NCBI RefSeq assembly: GCF_000004825.1
Contig: NW_008805064.1
Coordinates: forward strand, 1,860,001 to 1,924,000
Reading direction: 5' to 3'
DNA from: Heterostelium album PN500
Lineage: Eukaryota; Evosea; Eumycetozoa; Acytosteliales; Acytosteliaceae
DNA length: 64,000 bases
The position numbers were made by a program, and so were the translations under genes. Positions 45,861 to 56,968 of this stretch are shown here, piece by piece (position 1 is the first letter of the stretch; every line of letters begins with the position of its first letter). The notes under the pieces were generated by a model. The model did not search any database. It saw only the letters and a program-made list of their open reading frames with translations, and was not told the DNA's origin.

Positions 45861-48180
45861 GGATCAATACATTTTTAAAATAATAAATCAATACCATTAT
45901 TAGAAGAATAATAAATGATTAAGGAATTACTTTAAGAAATAATAACAAACTTAAAGGTTTTTAACTGATTTTACAAACAAAGATATTGATTTTTTTGAAA
46001 AGTAATTAAACAGATGAAACTAAAATAAACAAGGAGAGTATAGTATAAATAAAGGTTATTCTTTAAAGGAGTACCCGATTTTAGAACAACTAATATTCTA
46101 TCATTAAGTTGAAAGTGGTAGATTCAAATTCAATCTTTACTCGAATTAATTTACATGTATATGGAATTAGATACTTAGACAAACTATCCTAAGCTCTAGA
46201 TTCCCAGATTTTTTGGAAATGTAGAGTATGATATAGATCGACTCATAAATAATTTTTTTTAACTATTTTTAGTAAACTGTACAAGACATCTCAGTTGTCA
46301 GCTAAGTTGGAGCTTTGGCTGTGGGTCACCTTAGCGCCATCAAACTATAAAAGTTACTCATAGAAGATTACTTTTCATACAGTTTGATTCGCCGGAATTC
46401 TGTAAGGACAACAGAACAGTCTCCAACTTCTTCACCTAGATCTTTCGGTCGACCATCAGAGATATATTTTCATATTAAACCGGACACATTAGAGAAACAT
46501 AGTGAACGAAGAGTTTTGGAGTGAGAACAACAGTATGTCATCATGGAAGCTTCACCCACAGTAATAAAGAAGATTTTATCCGTTAGAATTTATTTCAATC
46601 TTGCGGCAATATCAAGGATTAAAATAAAAATATAAAACATAGGTAACTGATAAATCATAAAGTTTTGTATATATATTATTCAAATATAATACATTCTTCT
46701 TTATTTTGATTTCAAAATTCTATTTAGGAAATATTTCATAATGTAGATCATGTTACTTTAATTTAGTTATAAAATTATTAACAAAGTATGAGATAATCTA
46801 TATAATTGTTTTTTTATCTTTTTTAATATAAAAAATGGTAAATATAAATTTACCTTTAGTAGATATTTTGATGGAATATACCTCAGAGTCTATAATATAG
46901 ATGCTACCTCACTCAAAATTTGGATAAAATAATTAGTATTAAAAAAATATTCATATTTTAAACACAATAAATGAATTATAAAATAAAAAAAAATAATTCT
47001 TTGAATTTAAAATAATTAGAAATGATTTAGGGGGAGATCAACTTGAAAGAAATAATTTTTAATTTTTAATGATTAGTGATTTTATTACAATGGTCAAGTG
47101 TAGAGATCTTGAAAATATGTTAAAAATCAAATAAAATCTAGTGAGAAAAACGAAAAAAAAGACATGGCGAACCACAGCTGTTTACCCATTGATCAATTTA
47201 CCCATTTTTTTTGTTTTTTTTGCTTAAAAAAAAAATAAAATTGATATCAATTGTTGTATTTATTTTGATATATTAACAACATACCATTGATTCTCAAAAG
47301 TTTTAAAGACAAATATTAAAATGGTTTTAGATCCAACGTTTTTAATAATGATACAAATTTTCATTTTAAAAAAATCTATACACAAATGAATGAAAAAATT
47401 CTCATAATTAGTGGTTGAACAGAAGATGATTTATAAAAATATTTATAATATAACTTGAAGTAAAAAGATATTAATAACATTCTTATTTCCATTTTTAACT
47501 ATATTTAAAAATTGTAAAAAGTGTAGATTATTAACTATCTTCACATGTAGTGGCTCAATGATAAATGAGATAGAATAGAAAATATTTTGAAGGAATTATT
47601 ATTATAATCTGATTTTAAAACATTCTTTTAAGTGAGGGAATAATATTTAGGTTTGAATCTGATCCAAAAAAACAAAATCTGGTTTATTAATATTATGTTT
47701 TTATAGTCATCCAAGATATTGGAAAATATTAACTCATTTATTCGATTATCTAAATAGTCAGTTTGTAATCCAAGAGATAATCATCGATTTTTTTGTTTTT
47801 AATATTGATTCTTGGGAGTTAAAAACCTAAATAACTGGATTATATAAAACTATTTCAAATCTTTAGATTAGGTATAAAAAAGATGATGTAAGAATAAAGA
47901 ATCAATTATTATAGTTAAAATTCGAAATATACAGTATATGGTTTGATACCTTTTAGTATTATATTTGAAAGTTGAGTGAAAAAAGTGGTTTCTTTTTTAT
48001 ATTAATCATAAAAAATGAATATGTTTATGGAATTTCAATAGATTATCTTTTATCAAAATTAAAATTTTGAACTGTTTTGAGGAAACAAAAACCAATATAA
48101 ATAGAAAATTTTATCATTCTTTTTATCATATCAAATATTTCATTAATACTTATTTTCTAAACTAACACATTCTGAAAAAT
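45861..48180. other. Gene-poor region with relics
   Basis: Mostly A/T-rich. Islands of richer composition occur at 46260-46560, where frames such as FGRPSEIYFHIKPDTLEKHS are open for about 59 codons but match nothing I know. Another lies at 46860-46945, where the C-terminal end of the small 48-kb gene family is recognisable (separate entry). It is likely a repeat- and relic-rich landing zone around the tRNA gene. Confidence 0.45.
46860..46944 (+). pseudogene. Decayed paralogue of the 48.2-kb small gene (C-terminal part)
   Basis: The plus strand reads FSRYFDGIYLRVYNIDATSL, then KIWIK and a stop. This matches the C-terminus of the gene at 48181 residue for residue in spacing (FSRSFGGVYLRVTNIGSTTL, KVW), with about half the residues identical. 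No clear upstream exon or start is left, so it is a relic. Confidence 0.55.
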
Positions 48181-48500
48181 ATGGCTGGACCTTGGAACCT
48201 CTCGTTCGTATAAATAATTATATCTATCAAAATTTACAAAGATAATAGACTAACAAAGAAAAAAGACCTGGACAGAGTAAAGATAAAATCCCGACGTGGG
48301 CTTGGCCTCGTTCAACTCAAGTGCATGTGCAAAATCTTGATGGAAGACCAGGTAGAGTACGTATGCAAGCTGGTGGATCCCCTGATGAGGATAATGATCT
48401 TGCACCACACCAAGATGCTAACTTCAGTAGATCTTTTGGTGGAGTGTACCTTAGAGTCACTAATATCGGTTCAACTACTCTCAAAGTTTGGACTGCATAA
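48181..48500 (+). CDS. Small uncharacterised protein, founder of a local family
   Basis: A two-exon model (48181-48207 and 48249-48500) gives 92 residues, using a GTATAA donor and an ATAG acceptor 41 bp apart. Other acceptors inside the A-rich tract do not keep frame with this donor. The product starts MAGPWNLSF, with a middle containing PTWAWPRSTQVHVQNLDGRP, an acidic patch (GSPDEDND) and a C-terminus FGGVYLRVTNIGSTTLKVW. It looks like a compact beta-sandwich with no signal peptide or membrane span. The exon is far richer in G+C than anything within 2 kb, and the codons look selected. TATA-like TATAAATAG lies about 85 bp upstream. I do not recognise the family. Decayed relatives lie at 46860 and 49157. 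Confidence 0.6.
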
Positions 48501-49156
48501 ATCAGAGTACAATTTTCATATTTCTAATAAACACATCAAAAAATGGTATTAAAATTTTTTTAAATTCAAATCAAACTTTTTTATTTTTTGTTTCTTTAAA
48601 TAAAGACTAGTATTTACTACTGAAAAGTATTACTAAAATAAATTAGCATTGATTTTAAAGGATAATATTTTACAGTGAATTTTAACTTATATATACTAAA
48701 ACACATATTTTTTACTTAAAATGAATTCTTAACTAAATTTGATATATAAACAAACCAGTTAGGACCTGAATGCTTTTTAAAATTCTTGGGGATTCATGAG
48801 ATAAATATATATACTAGATGCCATTCATTCTAAACTCAATAGAGCTCTTAAATAATGATGATATGAAATGACTTCTGGTTATTGCCATAAACCCTATAAA
48901 TCTTTATGAAACAATTTGTATCAAATAATCATCAACTAGGTTTGTCTTAATCATATTTATTGATTTTTAAGAAAATAAATTTAAATCTATAAAAGAAAAA
49001 GTATTTTATTCATTCAGAAATATTGAACCAAAATTAATTTTTGTTTGTTATTTTTTTTATTTTTTTTTTAAATGTTTCAATTTTTTTATAAATACTAATC
49101 ATTTTCTAAGATTTATACTCCAATATATTTCTAAAACAAATAAATGAATATATGTC

Positions 49157-49268
49157 TGATGATTTGATACCTCTGTCCTGTTTCTCAGATTTTTGCGGTA
49201 TTAAATGGTATAGGTATACTTGAGTCACAAAATTCCAAAGATGACTCTTGATAGAGTTTACATCTTCA
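49157..49268 (+). pseudogene. Second, older decayed paralogue of the 48.2-kb small gene
   Basis: The segment reads DDLIP, then FSDFCGIKWY, then in a shifted frame VYLSHKI and TLDRVYI. These align in order and spacing with DNDLAP, FSRSFGGVYLRV, NIG and TLKVW of the intact gene. Identity is low and the frame is broken, so this is tentative. Confidence 0.3.
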
Positions 49269-51326
49269 TTTCTTGAACTCAAGATATTTATCTATAACTG
49301 CTGTTATTTCTACTATTTGTTTTTTTCAATTTTTAGAAGAGGTTTTCATTTTTATACAAAATAATTTATTATTTTAACAAAAATAGATAGTTTTAATCAA
49401 ATTTTTATTATATTATATTGTATTTCTAATTAAATTGTTCTAACCATTTAGCAACATTCCGGTGAATGAAATATATCGATTTTGTCTTACTATTTAGTTG
49501 GTGAACTCATCATGAAATGCATGACACCAAAACCTAATCATTCAACTGAAAAAAAGGTCAAAAAATATGAAAGTATAAAATTGCTAACCACAATGTTGAC
49601 CACTCAAAAGTTCATATGACACTATTTTTTTATTTTTTTTTTTTGAAAGATTCTTAAAAACAACCTGCTCTTCTCTCGAGAATAGTCGCTATGTTTACTT
49701 TTAAAATGACATAATTGACCAAACACATAGCGAAGCATCACAAATGCACCGATCTTTAATCTAATAAATTGGGTCAACAACAACAAAAAAAAAAACAAAA
49801 AAGAATACAAAAAAATTTATTCTTTTTGTTGTTTTTTTAATTTTTTTTTAATTTTTGATTTTATTTAATTTTTTTAATTAATATTTATGTCTTTGAAATT
49901 GATTGTTTCATTTCATTGTACACCAACCAATTCAAAATTTTTATCAATCAAAAAATAATAAATCATTAATTTATTTTTTTTGAAAAAAGATCTAGATTTA
50001 GTAGTAAAATAAAATATTATAGAATAATTAATTTATTAAAAAAATATACATTTATGAAAATACCAATTATTAAAAGAAAAACTTCAAAGATAATAAATAA
50101 TAATAATAATTCTAAATCCAAAAAAAATAATAAAAAGGAAAAAATTTTATATTTAAAAAGTACGAAAAATTATATTTGCTTTTTTTTTTTTTTTAACAAA
50201 GTTTGTCCTGGTTATTTTGAAGATAAAATTGCAATTTTATTTAGTTTTTAGATACAAATCTCACCACAATATTATATAACTAAAAGTTTGAAGATTCTCG
50301 AGAAAATAAGATTGAAATCACTGGAAACTCTATATAATACAGGATTTAAAAAAATCAAAACAGTAAAATAATTACTTAATAAAGTAAAATCAATCTTAAT
50401 TTTAATATCATATTTTGTTTTTTATGATTTTTGTTAATCAACTTTGTAACTATATATCAATAATATTAAGATAAAATAGAATAAAATAATTGAAAAGAAA
50501 ATAAGATACCACCTTTGCATTGCATTTTCGCGAATGTTAATAACACACAACCCTATACTTACACACACTAACACATAGACAACACACCTATACATAGTCT
50601 CAAAATTACAATAGCAAGACAAAGAAAGACATCATAATTTATTCATTCACTCTATTTCATTTCATCACCAGATGTATAAATAATAATATCAAAATAAAAA
50701 AATATCATAAAATAATAAAAATTTTGCTCAATCCAACTTTTTTAGATCATCTTTGCTTTATTGTTTTATTGCCAAAAACAAAAAAAAATCAAAACAAAAA
50801 CAAAAACAGCAGTCTTCTAAATCACAACAATCATTCAATCATTTTGACCATATTTTTATAGCTATCATTTAAACTTTAATAGATAATAAAGTCTAATAGT
50901 TTACCGATCAATCAATACTATTAAATTTTATGATAAATCATTAAAAACAACATTAAAATCAAATTATTCATTCATATCTTTTTTTTTTTTTTTTTTAAAA
51001 AAAAACAATTCATAAATTATAGAAAGTTTAATTATTAGATTATATTAGTTGTGTGTTTTTAATTTATTTAGATATATATATATATTACATTACATTACAT
51101 ATATATATTTACATAACTAATTAAGCTTTATTTTTATTATATCATTAATTATTACTATTATTCATAAATCATAACACTTTATTTTTGTATGATTCTACTT
51201 TAATATTTATATTTTGTCGAAATCGAAATATAAATATTCTGAATACACAAAAAAATAGAGGACTATTATAATTTAACGACTACACAAGAGCCCAATACTG
51301 AGATTCTACATCGACTCGATAGTAGA
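49269..51326. other. A+T-rich non-coding region upstream of the GRAM-TLDc gene
   Basis: Two kilobases of A/T tracts (for example 49622-49645, 50178-50195, 50980-51006), a TATATATATATAT run near 51075 and no domain-bearing frame. The final part before 51327 is open in the frame of the following gene from about 51256, behind an acceptor-like AATAG. It may therefore contain the end of an unrecognised first exon boundary. Confidence 0.45.
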
Positions 51327-53520
51327 ATGATAGGTGTATTGGGAGAAGCGGATTTGGCCAAATGTCAAGAGTTGCTTCCAAGAGATCAGAGTTTTGTAAC
51401 GGGATTCCCGTTGCTGCTGCTGCAGAATAACAGCACTATCAGTCATGCCAAGAGTAAGATACGAACGTACAGCTCAACACTGGTGGCACTGCTGCTGACG
51501 GACCGCGAAATCTTTTTGTTTCCGCTTTTGGATGACAACAGCCAGCATCTCGAGATTCTCGGGCGTTCGAAACTGCACGACATCTCATCGGTTCAAACCG
51601 GTTACTTGCACAGCAGTTCGTCGTCGATGAAGTCACCGCTGGTCAACTCGACCGACAACGACGGTGTTCTACTGAGCAATCTGAGAACATCGCCAGGTCA
51701 ATACTCTATGAAGATTTCCTTTAGAAAAGGTGGTGTGGCGGCGACAACCACTACAACAACCTCATCGACATCGTCGTCATCGTCGACCTCTACAACACCA
51801 ACCTACACAACACCAATACCACCGACAACATCATGGACACTCATGACATTCTCACCCAACGACACACCCGATATCCAAAAAGAGCGAGTTCTCAAGATCG
51901 TAGCAACAGTAAACTCTATGGTTAGAGATTCACTGATACAACAGAAACTAGAGGCTCATCTCAACACCTCTGAGAAAATAACAATACCAAATGTATATTA
52001 TAAAACTGGTGATTTATTAGTAAGTTATATAAATATATAGTTATTATAAAAATCATAATATAAAACTAACTTGTATCTCTCTCTCTCTCTCTCTCTCTCT
52101 ATAAATTAAATAATAATTAGATTGAAGGTGAAATATATTTAACATTACAAAGACTATCGTTTATTCAAAAGTGTGTAAAAGATTTAAATCTGAAAATTTT
52201 AAAAAAGAACAAAGATAACTACAGTTTTTCGATCGACACCATTTCCATTTATGAGTGTAAGCAATCCGAATTGAAATGTGTAAAACACCATCAATCGGTT
52301 ATACTTTCATCTCAAGGCAAAACACCTGATATCAAATCTTCTTATTTATTTTGTTTCCTTAAATCAGAGTATGTATAAATATAATAATATTATAATTTAT
52401 TGATTGATTATTAATAATCATTTTTATTTTATTTATTTGTTTATTTATTTTAGGATTGCAGAGATTACAAATAATATTATTAGAGTTATAACAGAAAGTC
52501 AAGATATAGTAGATCAAGTTGTGATGGAATCACAACATCATGGTAGTAGTAATGGTGTGATCAATTTCAATGGTAATAGTGGTAGTGTGGGAACTGGTGG
52601 TGGTAATAACGATCAGAACAAGTCAAAGCTATCGACTTCGAATTTGAGTGACAGTGAATTCTTGTTGGTCGATGAAATCGAGAATTTCAACGAGGTCGGT
52701 AGTTCTAATGAACAAGACACCTACATCGAAGAAGAAGAAGACATTCACCTGACAGCAAACAGCTATCAAACTAAACTAGATGACCAACCAACACATCATC
52801 CCACTAAAATCAACTTTAAAGTAAATTCCGATATATTAACAAACGATGATATGTTATGGGTATGTAATAATGTTATATAACATTAATTATCTAATCAATT
52901 CACTTTACTAATAACGATCATATTAAAATAACTACATAACAATAACTAAACACAGATACAAAGTCATTTACCATTGAGACATAACGATGATATTTTAGAA
53001 TTGGCATACAGCACACTAAAGAATGGTATCAGTATAAAGACATTTTTCTCGAGACTGCGTGATCGCTCACCTTGTATAATGGTGGCAAGAGACGATCGTG
53101 GACATATATTCGGTGCATTCACTTCGGATCCTTGGAATGCAGAAGAAAACCATTCACTATGGAAGTGGTGAGACATTCCTCTTCAAGATCAAGCCAGACC
53201 GCAAGAAGTATCCGTGGACACGTATCAACGATGATTTCATGTTGTCAACGAAAGAGTCGTTCATTTCGCTGGGCAGTGGTGGTAAGGGTGTTGGACTGTG
53301 GATTGACGAGGAGTTGTTCTATGGTAGTTCCAACCGATGCGAAACATTCAACAATGATATCCTCGCGCACAGCTCCGACTTTAAACTCATCGATCTAGAG
53401 GTGTGGTCGCCCGTCCTCAAAAAGAGCGACAAAGTCAAACAAACAAATGCTACCGACTTTTTCGGAACCACCTACACCTATAAACCTCCACCAAGAAGAT
53501 TCAACGCTTTTGGTATATAG
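51327..53520 (+). CDS. GRAM-TLDc protein (OXR1/NCOA7-like), single-base frameshift in the TLDc domain
   Basis: Exons 51327-52019, 52121-52368, 52454-52859 and 52956-53520 encode about 636 residues. The first exon has Ser/Thr repeats and segments such as STLVALLLTDREIFLFPLLD. Across the first intron a GRAM-like part reads GDLLIEGEIYLTLQRLSFIQ. The TLDc domain fills the last exon: LPLRHNDDILELAYSTLKNG, FFSRLRDRSPCIMVARDDRG, FGAFTSDPW, then YGSGETFLFKIKP, LGSGGKGVGLWIDEELFYG, CETFNND and FKLIDLEVW. GRAM plus TLDc is the OXR1/NCOA7 architecture, proteins that protect against oxidative stress and, in animals, bind V-ATPase. The reading frame changes between FGAFTSDPWNAEE and YGSGETFLF; one extra A in the run at 53149-53152 explains it completely. 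The start is the first in-frame ATG, but an upstream exon is possible. Confidence 0.83.
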
Positions 53521-54300
53521 AATCTCAAAATAAACTTTATCATAAAAAAAAACAATAAAAAAGCATATTAAAGTTCTACTTTTTTTTTGTACAAACATGT
53601 TTAATATTATAGAGTTGAATAATTATGATTTTATTTCTTCAACCTTAACCTTTCATCATTCAATAAAATAAAGTTAAATCAAGTAAACTTTAAGATCAAA
53701 AGATTTAATATCTTAAAGATACCAACATACATACATACATATAATAAAACGTTTAATAAATCATTCAATAATTTACACTTACAATTATAATACAAAACGA
53801 TATCTCCATACCATATATTACGAATCAATCGATAGATAATCAGTGTTGGTAATCGGTATTCGACTGTTCCACGATGATATTGTTCGATTGGATTATTTGT
53901 GAACAGCTCTGATTTGAGATTGTTGATGTGTTCTTGATATTCCAATATTGAATCGATAAGAATATCTTTTCTTAATCCCCTGTGTAGGTAAAACAAAAGA
54001 TTATAAGGTATGTACTATTTGAATTTCACTATTCATTAAAAATAGAGAGTAAATTGTTGTCACAGAGTGTTTTGTGACAGATTTAAATAAATATTAACAA
54101 ACAATTAAACAAGTAAGTATAATATTAATATTTGTTTGTCGAAAGATCTTAACTTTTTGTATAGGTCACAAAATTTACAAAAAATATCAAGATTTTTAGA
54201 TTTGTTTGATTTCAGACTTTACAATCTTTAACTTTCGGATGAAACTGTTAATTGATAGAAATGTAATTACATTGAAAATATTATTAATATATTTATAAGA
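53521..54300. other. Intergenic gap with an isolated minus-strand exon
   Basis: Apart from the exon candidate at 53793-53983 the gap is A/T-rich, with a CATACATACATACATA repeat near 53728-53742. The last 300 bp should hold the esterase promoter. Confidence 0.4.
53793..53983 (-). CDS. Isolated coding-like exon, function unknown
   Basis: On the minus strand an exon is bounded by an acceptor-like CTACACAG and a donor-like GTAAGT. It reads GLRKDILIDSILEYQEHINN, LKSELFTNNPIEQYHRGTVE and YRLPTLIIYRLIRNIWYGDI. The composition and helical pattern are coding-like, and LPTLIIYRLIRNIW resembles the F-box-like heads of some dictyostelid protein families. No matching upstream start exon or downstream terminal exon in phase could be found within the gap, so it may be a remnant or part of a gene with very small exons. 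Confidence 0.35.
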
Positions 54301-55485
54301 ATGTACAAATCATTATTTATTTATATTGTAATTGCGTTGATTGCTTTTGGAGTAGTATCAGCAGACACCGCAACAACAACAACAATTGTTTCACCAACAG
54401 ACAGTTTGGTTCATTATGTTGGAAGATTTGATAAAGGTCAATCCGATCAGTACTATGGATTTTCGTGGAGTGGCTGTCAGATAATAGTCAATATAACGGG
54501 TACTACTCAGATCGGTGTAGTTTTGAACTCTCAGCTACCCAATTGGTTCGATATATACATCGATGGTAGTTTGTATTACAGACCTTTCAATGTGAGTGCA
54601 GCACCACCACAGCAACAACAGATAGCATTGGTCGACAATCTAGATAGCAGCAAAACCTATGTTATCTCGATATCGAAGCGTACGGAAGCAGAGTTTGGTG
54701 AAGTTAGATTCTATGGTTTCTCAGTCGATCCAACTTACTCTTTGAATCGTTACAATCCACCTACCACTCGTAAATTTGAATTCATTGGCGACAGTATTGC
54801 AACTGGTTATGGTGACATGGGTAAATCACCATGTTCATTTACAGAATCTACTGAAAATGTTGATTTGTAAGTATTAATTATAGTTAGTTGTTGTTTGTTT
54901 GTTTGTTTCAATTGGATAACCAACTAACAATCAAAATTATTACTAAATAGGTCATTCGCAGCAGTCATTACAAATGAATTGTTGGGTGAAATGAATATGG
55001 CGGCATGGCAAGGAAAAGGTGTTATTAAAAACTATGGTTCTTCGACACCGACCTCTACAGAAACACTACCGGATCTATATCCTTTCATTTTGCCATTGTC
55101 AGACAACTCTAGCTATTGGAATCCAACTGAATTCGTACCGGATGTTCTGGTGGTGAATTTGGGTGCCAACGACTATACCGATCCACCTTATCCAACACAA
55201 CAACAGTTTGAGTCAACGTTCATTTCATTTATCAAAGTGATACTCGCCGGCTATTATCCTTCACAGCCGAAACTCTTTTTCATTTGTGGTGTTATGATTG
55301 GTGATCCCGTTACCTGTACCTACACAGAGAACGTCGCCAATGTCTTCAATGCAACTTATATCGACATGCCCAACATTCAAGATAGCTCCTCTGATTTCGG
55401 TTGTGATGGACACCCTACTGTTAGTGCTCATGCTCATATGGCAGCAATTGCAATTCCAATCATAAAGCAAGTAATGAATTGGTGA
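54301..55485 (+). CDS. Secreted CE2-type SGNH carbohydrate esterase
   Basis: Exons 54301-54866 and 54951-55485 encode 366 residues. A signal peptide (MYKSLFIYIVIALIAFGVVSA) is followed by a beta-sandwich N-domain (VHYVGRFDKG, IGVVLNSQLPNWFDIYIDG, KTYVISISKRTEAEFGEVRF) that matches the jelly-roll domain of carbohydrate esterase family 2. The SGNH domain has block I FIGDSIATGYG (Ser nucleophile near residue 164), an Asn block in NLGANDYT, and the terminal CDGHPTVSAH with Asp and His. CE2 enzymes deacetylate plant or microbial polysaccharides. Here an extracellular or lysosomal role against food-bacterial or self glycans is likely. The intron splits the codon after the first SGNH block. Neighbours offer no functional hint. 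Confidence 0.85.
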
Positions 55486-56315
55486 AACAATTAATATTCG
55501 TTTCATAATCAAAAAAAAAAAGGTTAATTCAATTTAAATAAATAATTGAAAATGAGTGCGAAAATTATCATAACAAGTTGAACTTCAAAAAAATGTACAT
55601 TTTTTTTAAATTTAAAAAAAATCTTAATAGTTTTTTTTTTTTTGTGATCATTGCTTTCAAAATTTTTCTGTTTCTCGAAGAATATATCGTATTGGTCATA
55701 CAGATCATAAAGTTATTAACATGTTTAGATATAGTTGATATCAAAGTATATAATTATATTACTCAAATTCTAGAGGATGAAATATAAAAGATGAAAATAT
55801 AGTCGTTGTATATAAAAATAGTGTGGAATATGAGAAATAGCATATATATCTGATTATTTATAATAGTATATACAACACACATCTAACAATAGAAAGACAA
55901 TGTAGTATTAAATTAATTTTTAAATATTTTTATTATTATTCAGAAGTTCACTCATTAATCCCCGCAATATCTGATTGATATATTCAATTCAATTTTATGA
56001 TTGACAAATTAATATTAAAAAAAAAATAAAATAAAAAATAATAAATAATTAATAATATCGATTGACAAGTTATCAATGATAGTTAAAGAGGAACTATAAA
56101 ATGAGAGGTCAGTTGTTGATTCTTCAGTTCAATTCAAAATCAAACAAACATCATCAAATAAATAGTTATTTGTACAACAACAAATATATATATTTATATT
56201 ACTTTTGTTCAGAAATCAATAGATAGTATCTCTAAATACAAAACAACAAATACATATATTCTTATAAATACTGTATTCATTTATTACAACAAAATATTTA
56301 CAAATTACAACAAGA
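55486..56315. other. Intergenic region, promoter and leader of the small SIAMESE-like gene
   Basis: 830 bp of A/T-rich DNA. From about 56100 it changes to CAA/ATC-rich sequence typical of dictyostelid 5' leaders (CAAACAAACATCATCAAATA near 56140), ending in a good start context (ACAAGAATGGC). A TATA-like CTATAAAATGAG lies at 56094-56105. A short frame at 55578-55787 is not coding. Confidence 0.45.
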
Positions 56316-56501
56316 ATGGCACTATCAACATCAGATATTCAATCAACAAATAATAACAATAATTGTTTATTTGATCGATCATCGACACCACCCCCACCAA
56401 CAGAGTCTCATAAAGAACCAATATGTCCAGGTGCGCCAAAGAAGAAACGAATTGAAATACAAAGAAGAAATACTGCTATTTCAAGAATTCTATTTCAATA
56501 A
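56316..56501 (+). CDS. 61-residue protein resembling plant SIAMESE/SMR CDK inhibitors
   Basis: A single exon with a strong start context encodes 61 residues. Its N-terminal third is Ser/Asn-rich. Residues 21-45 read RSSTPPPPTESHKEPICPG, then APKKKR. The order TP, His, Pro, CPxAPKK+R mirrors the core box of plant SIAMESE-RELATED cyclin-dependent-kinase inhibitors (TPTS, H, IP, CPPAPRK). The C-terminus contains SRILF (residues 56-60), an RxLF cyclin-docking type motif, and RR basic residues upstream. The inferred role is binding cyclin-CDK and restraining the cell cycle, possibly at the growth-to-development switch. The box is short, so convergence or chance is possible. It has its own leader and 3' flank and does not overlap other genes. 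Confidence 0.55.
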   Translation: MALSTSDIQSTNNNNNCLFDRSSTPPPPTESHKEPICPGAPKKKRIEIQRRNTAISRILFQ

Positions 56502-56968
56502 TTATAACAACAATCAAAAATAAATGTATTTGTATTATATCTCTAAATTATTTCCTAATCAATATTATTTATATATTTTAATAATATTTGAAAATAGAAG
56601 AGCAGCAATGTAGAATACATACAACTCTTAAGTAATGATCAAAACAAATACAATCATCAGATATTATTCAAATAAATTAAAAATATATGATATTATATTC
56701 ATCAACATATTTCCAGACAAATTAATTAAGAATAAGTGTGAAGTTCATTTACAACTTCCTGTAAAATTCATTTGTCAAAATGATTAAAACTAAAAAAATT
56801 AAATAATTTTAATTCCCGATTGTAAGGTTATGAGGAATAATGGAATGTTTTTTTCCAATAAAAAAATGGAAAAAGATTTTCAATCAGTTTAAGAGGTCTG
56901 AAATGCAACTTAAAAATAGAATTAAGTAAATTAATTTAAAAAATAATATCAATTAGAATTTAAATAAA
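56502..56968. other. A+T-rich gap before the DDE gene
   Basis: Contains 3' flank of the small gene and promoter of the DDE gene. A short imperfect hairpin (TTTTTTCCA with TGGAAAAA) lies at 56849-56876. No terminal inverted repeat matching the downstream side of the DDE gene was found. Confidence 0.4.

Noticed and set aside
50054-50251. Lys/Asn-rich frame starting MKIPIIKRK
   Set aside because: Pure A/T-rich composition with poly(Asn) and poly(Phe) from homopolymers.
52079-52100. (CT)n microsatellite as a regulatory element
   Set aside because: It sits within an intron as a pyrimidine tract close to the acceptor; no further evidence of function.
53072-53398. Alternative plus-strand frame with many Ser/Arg
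   Set aside because: Third-frame shadow of the TLDc exon.
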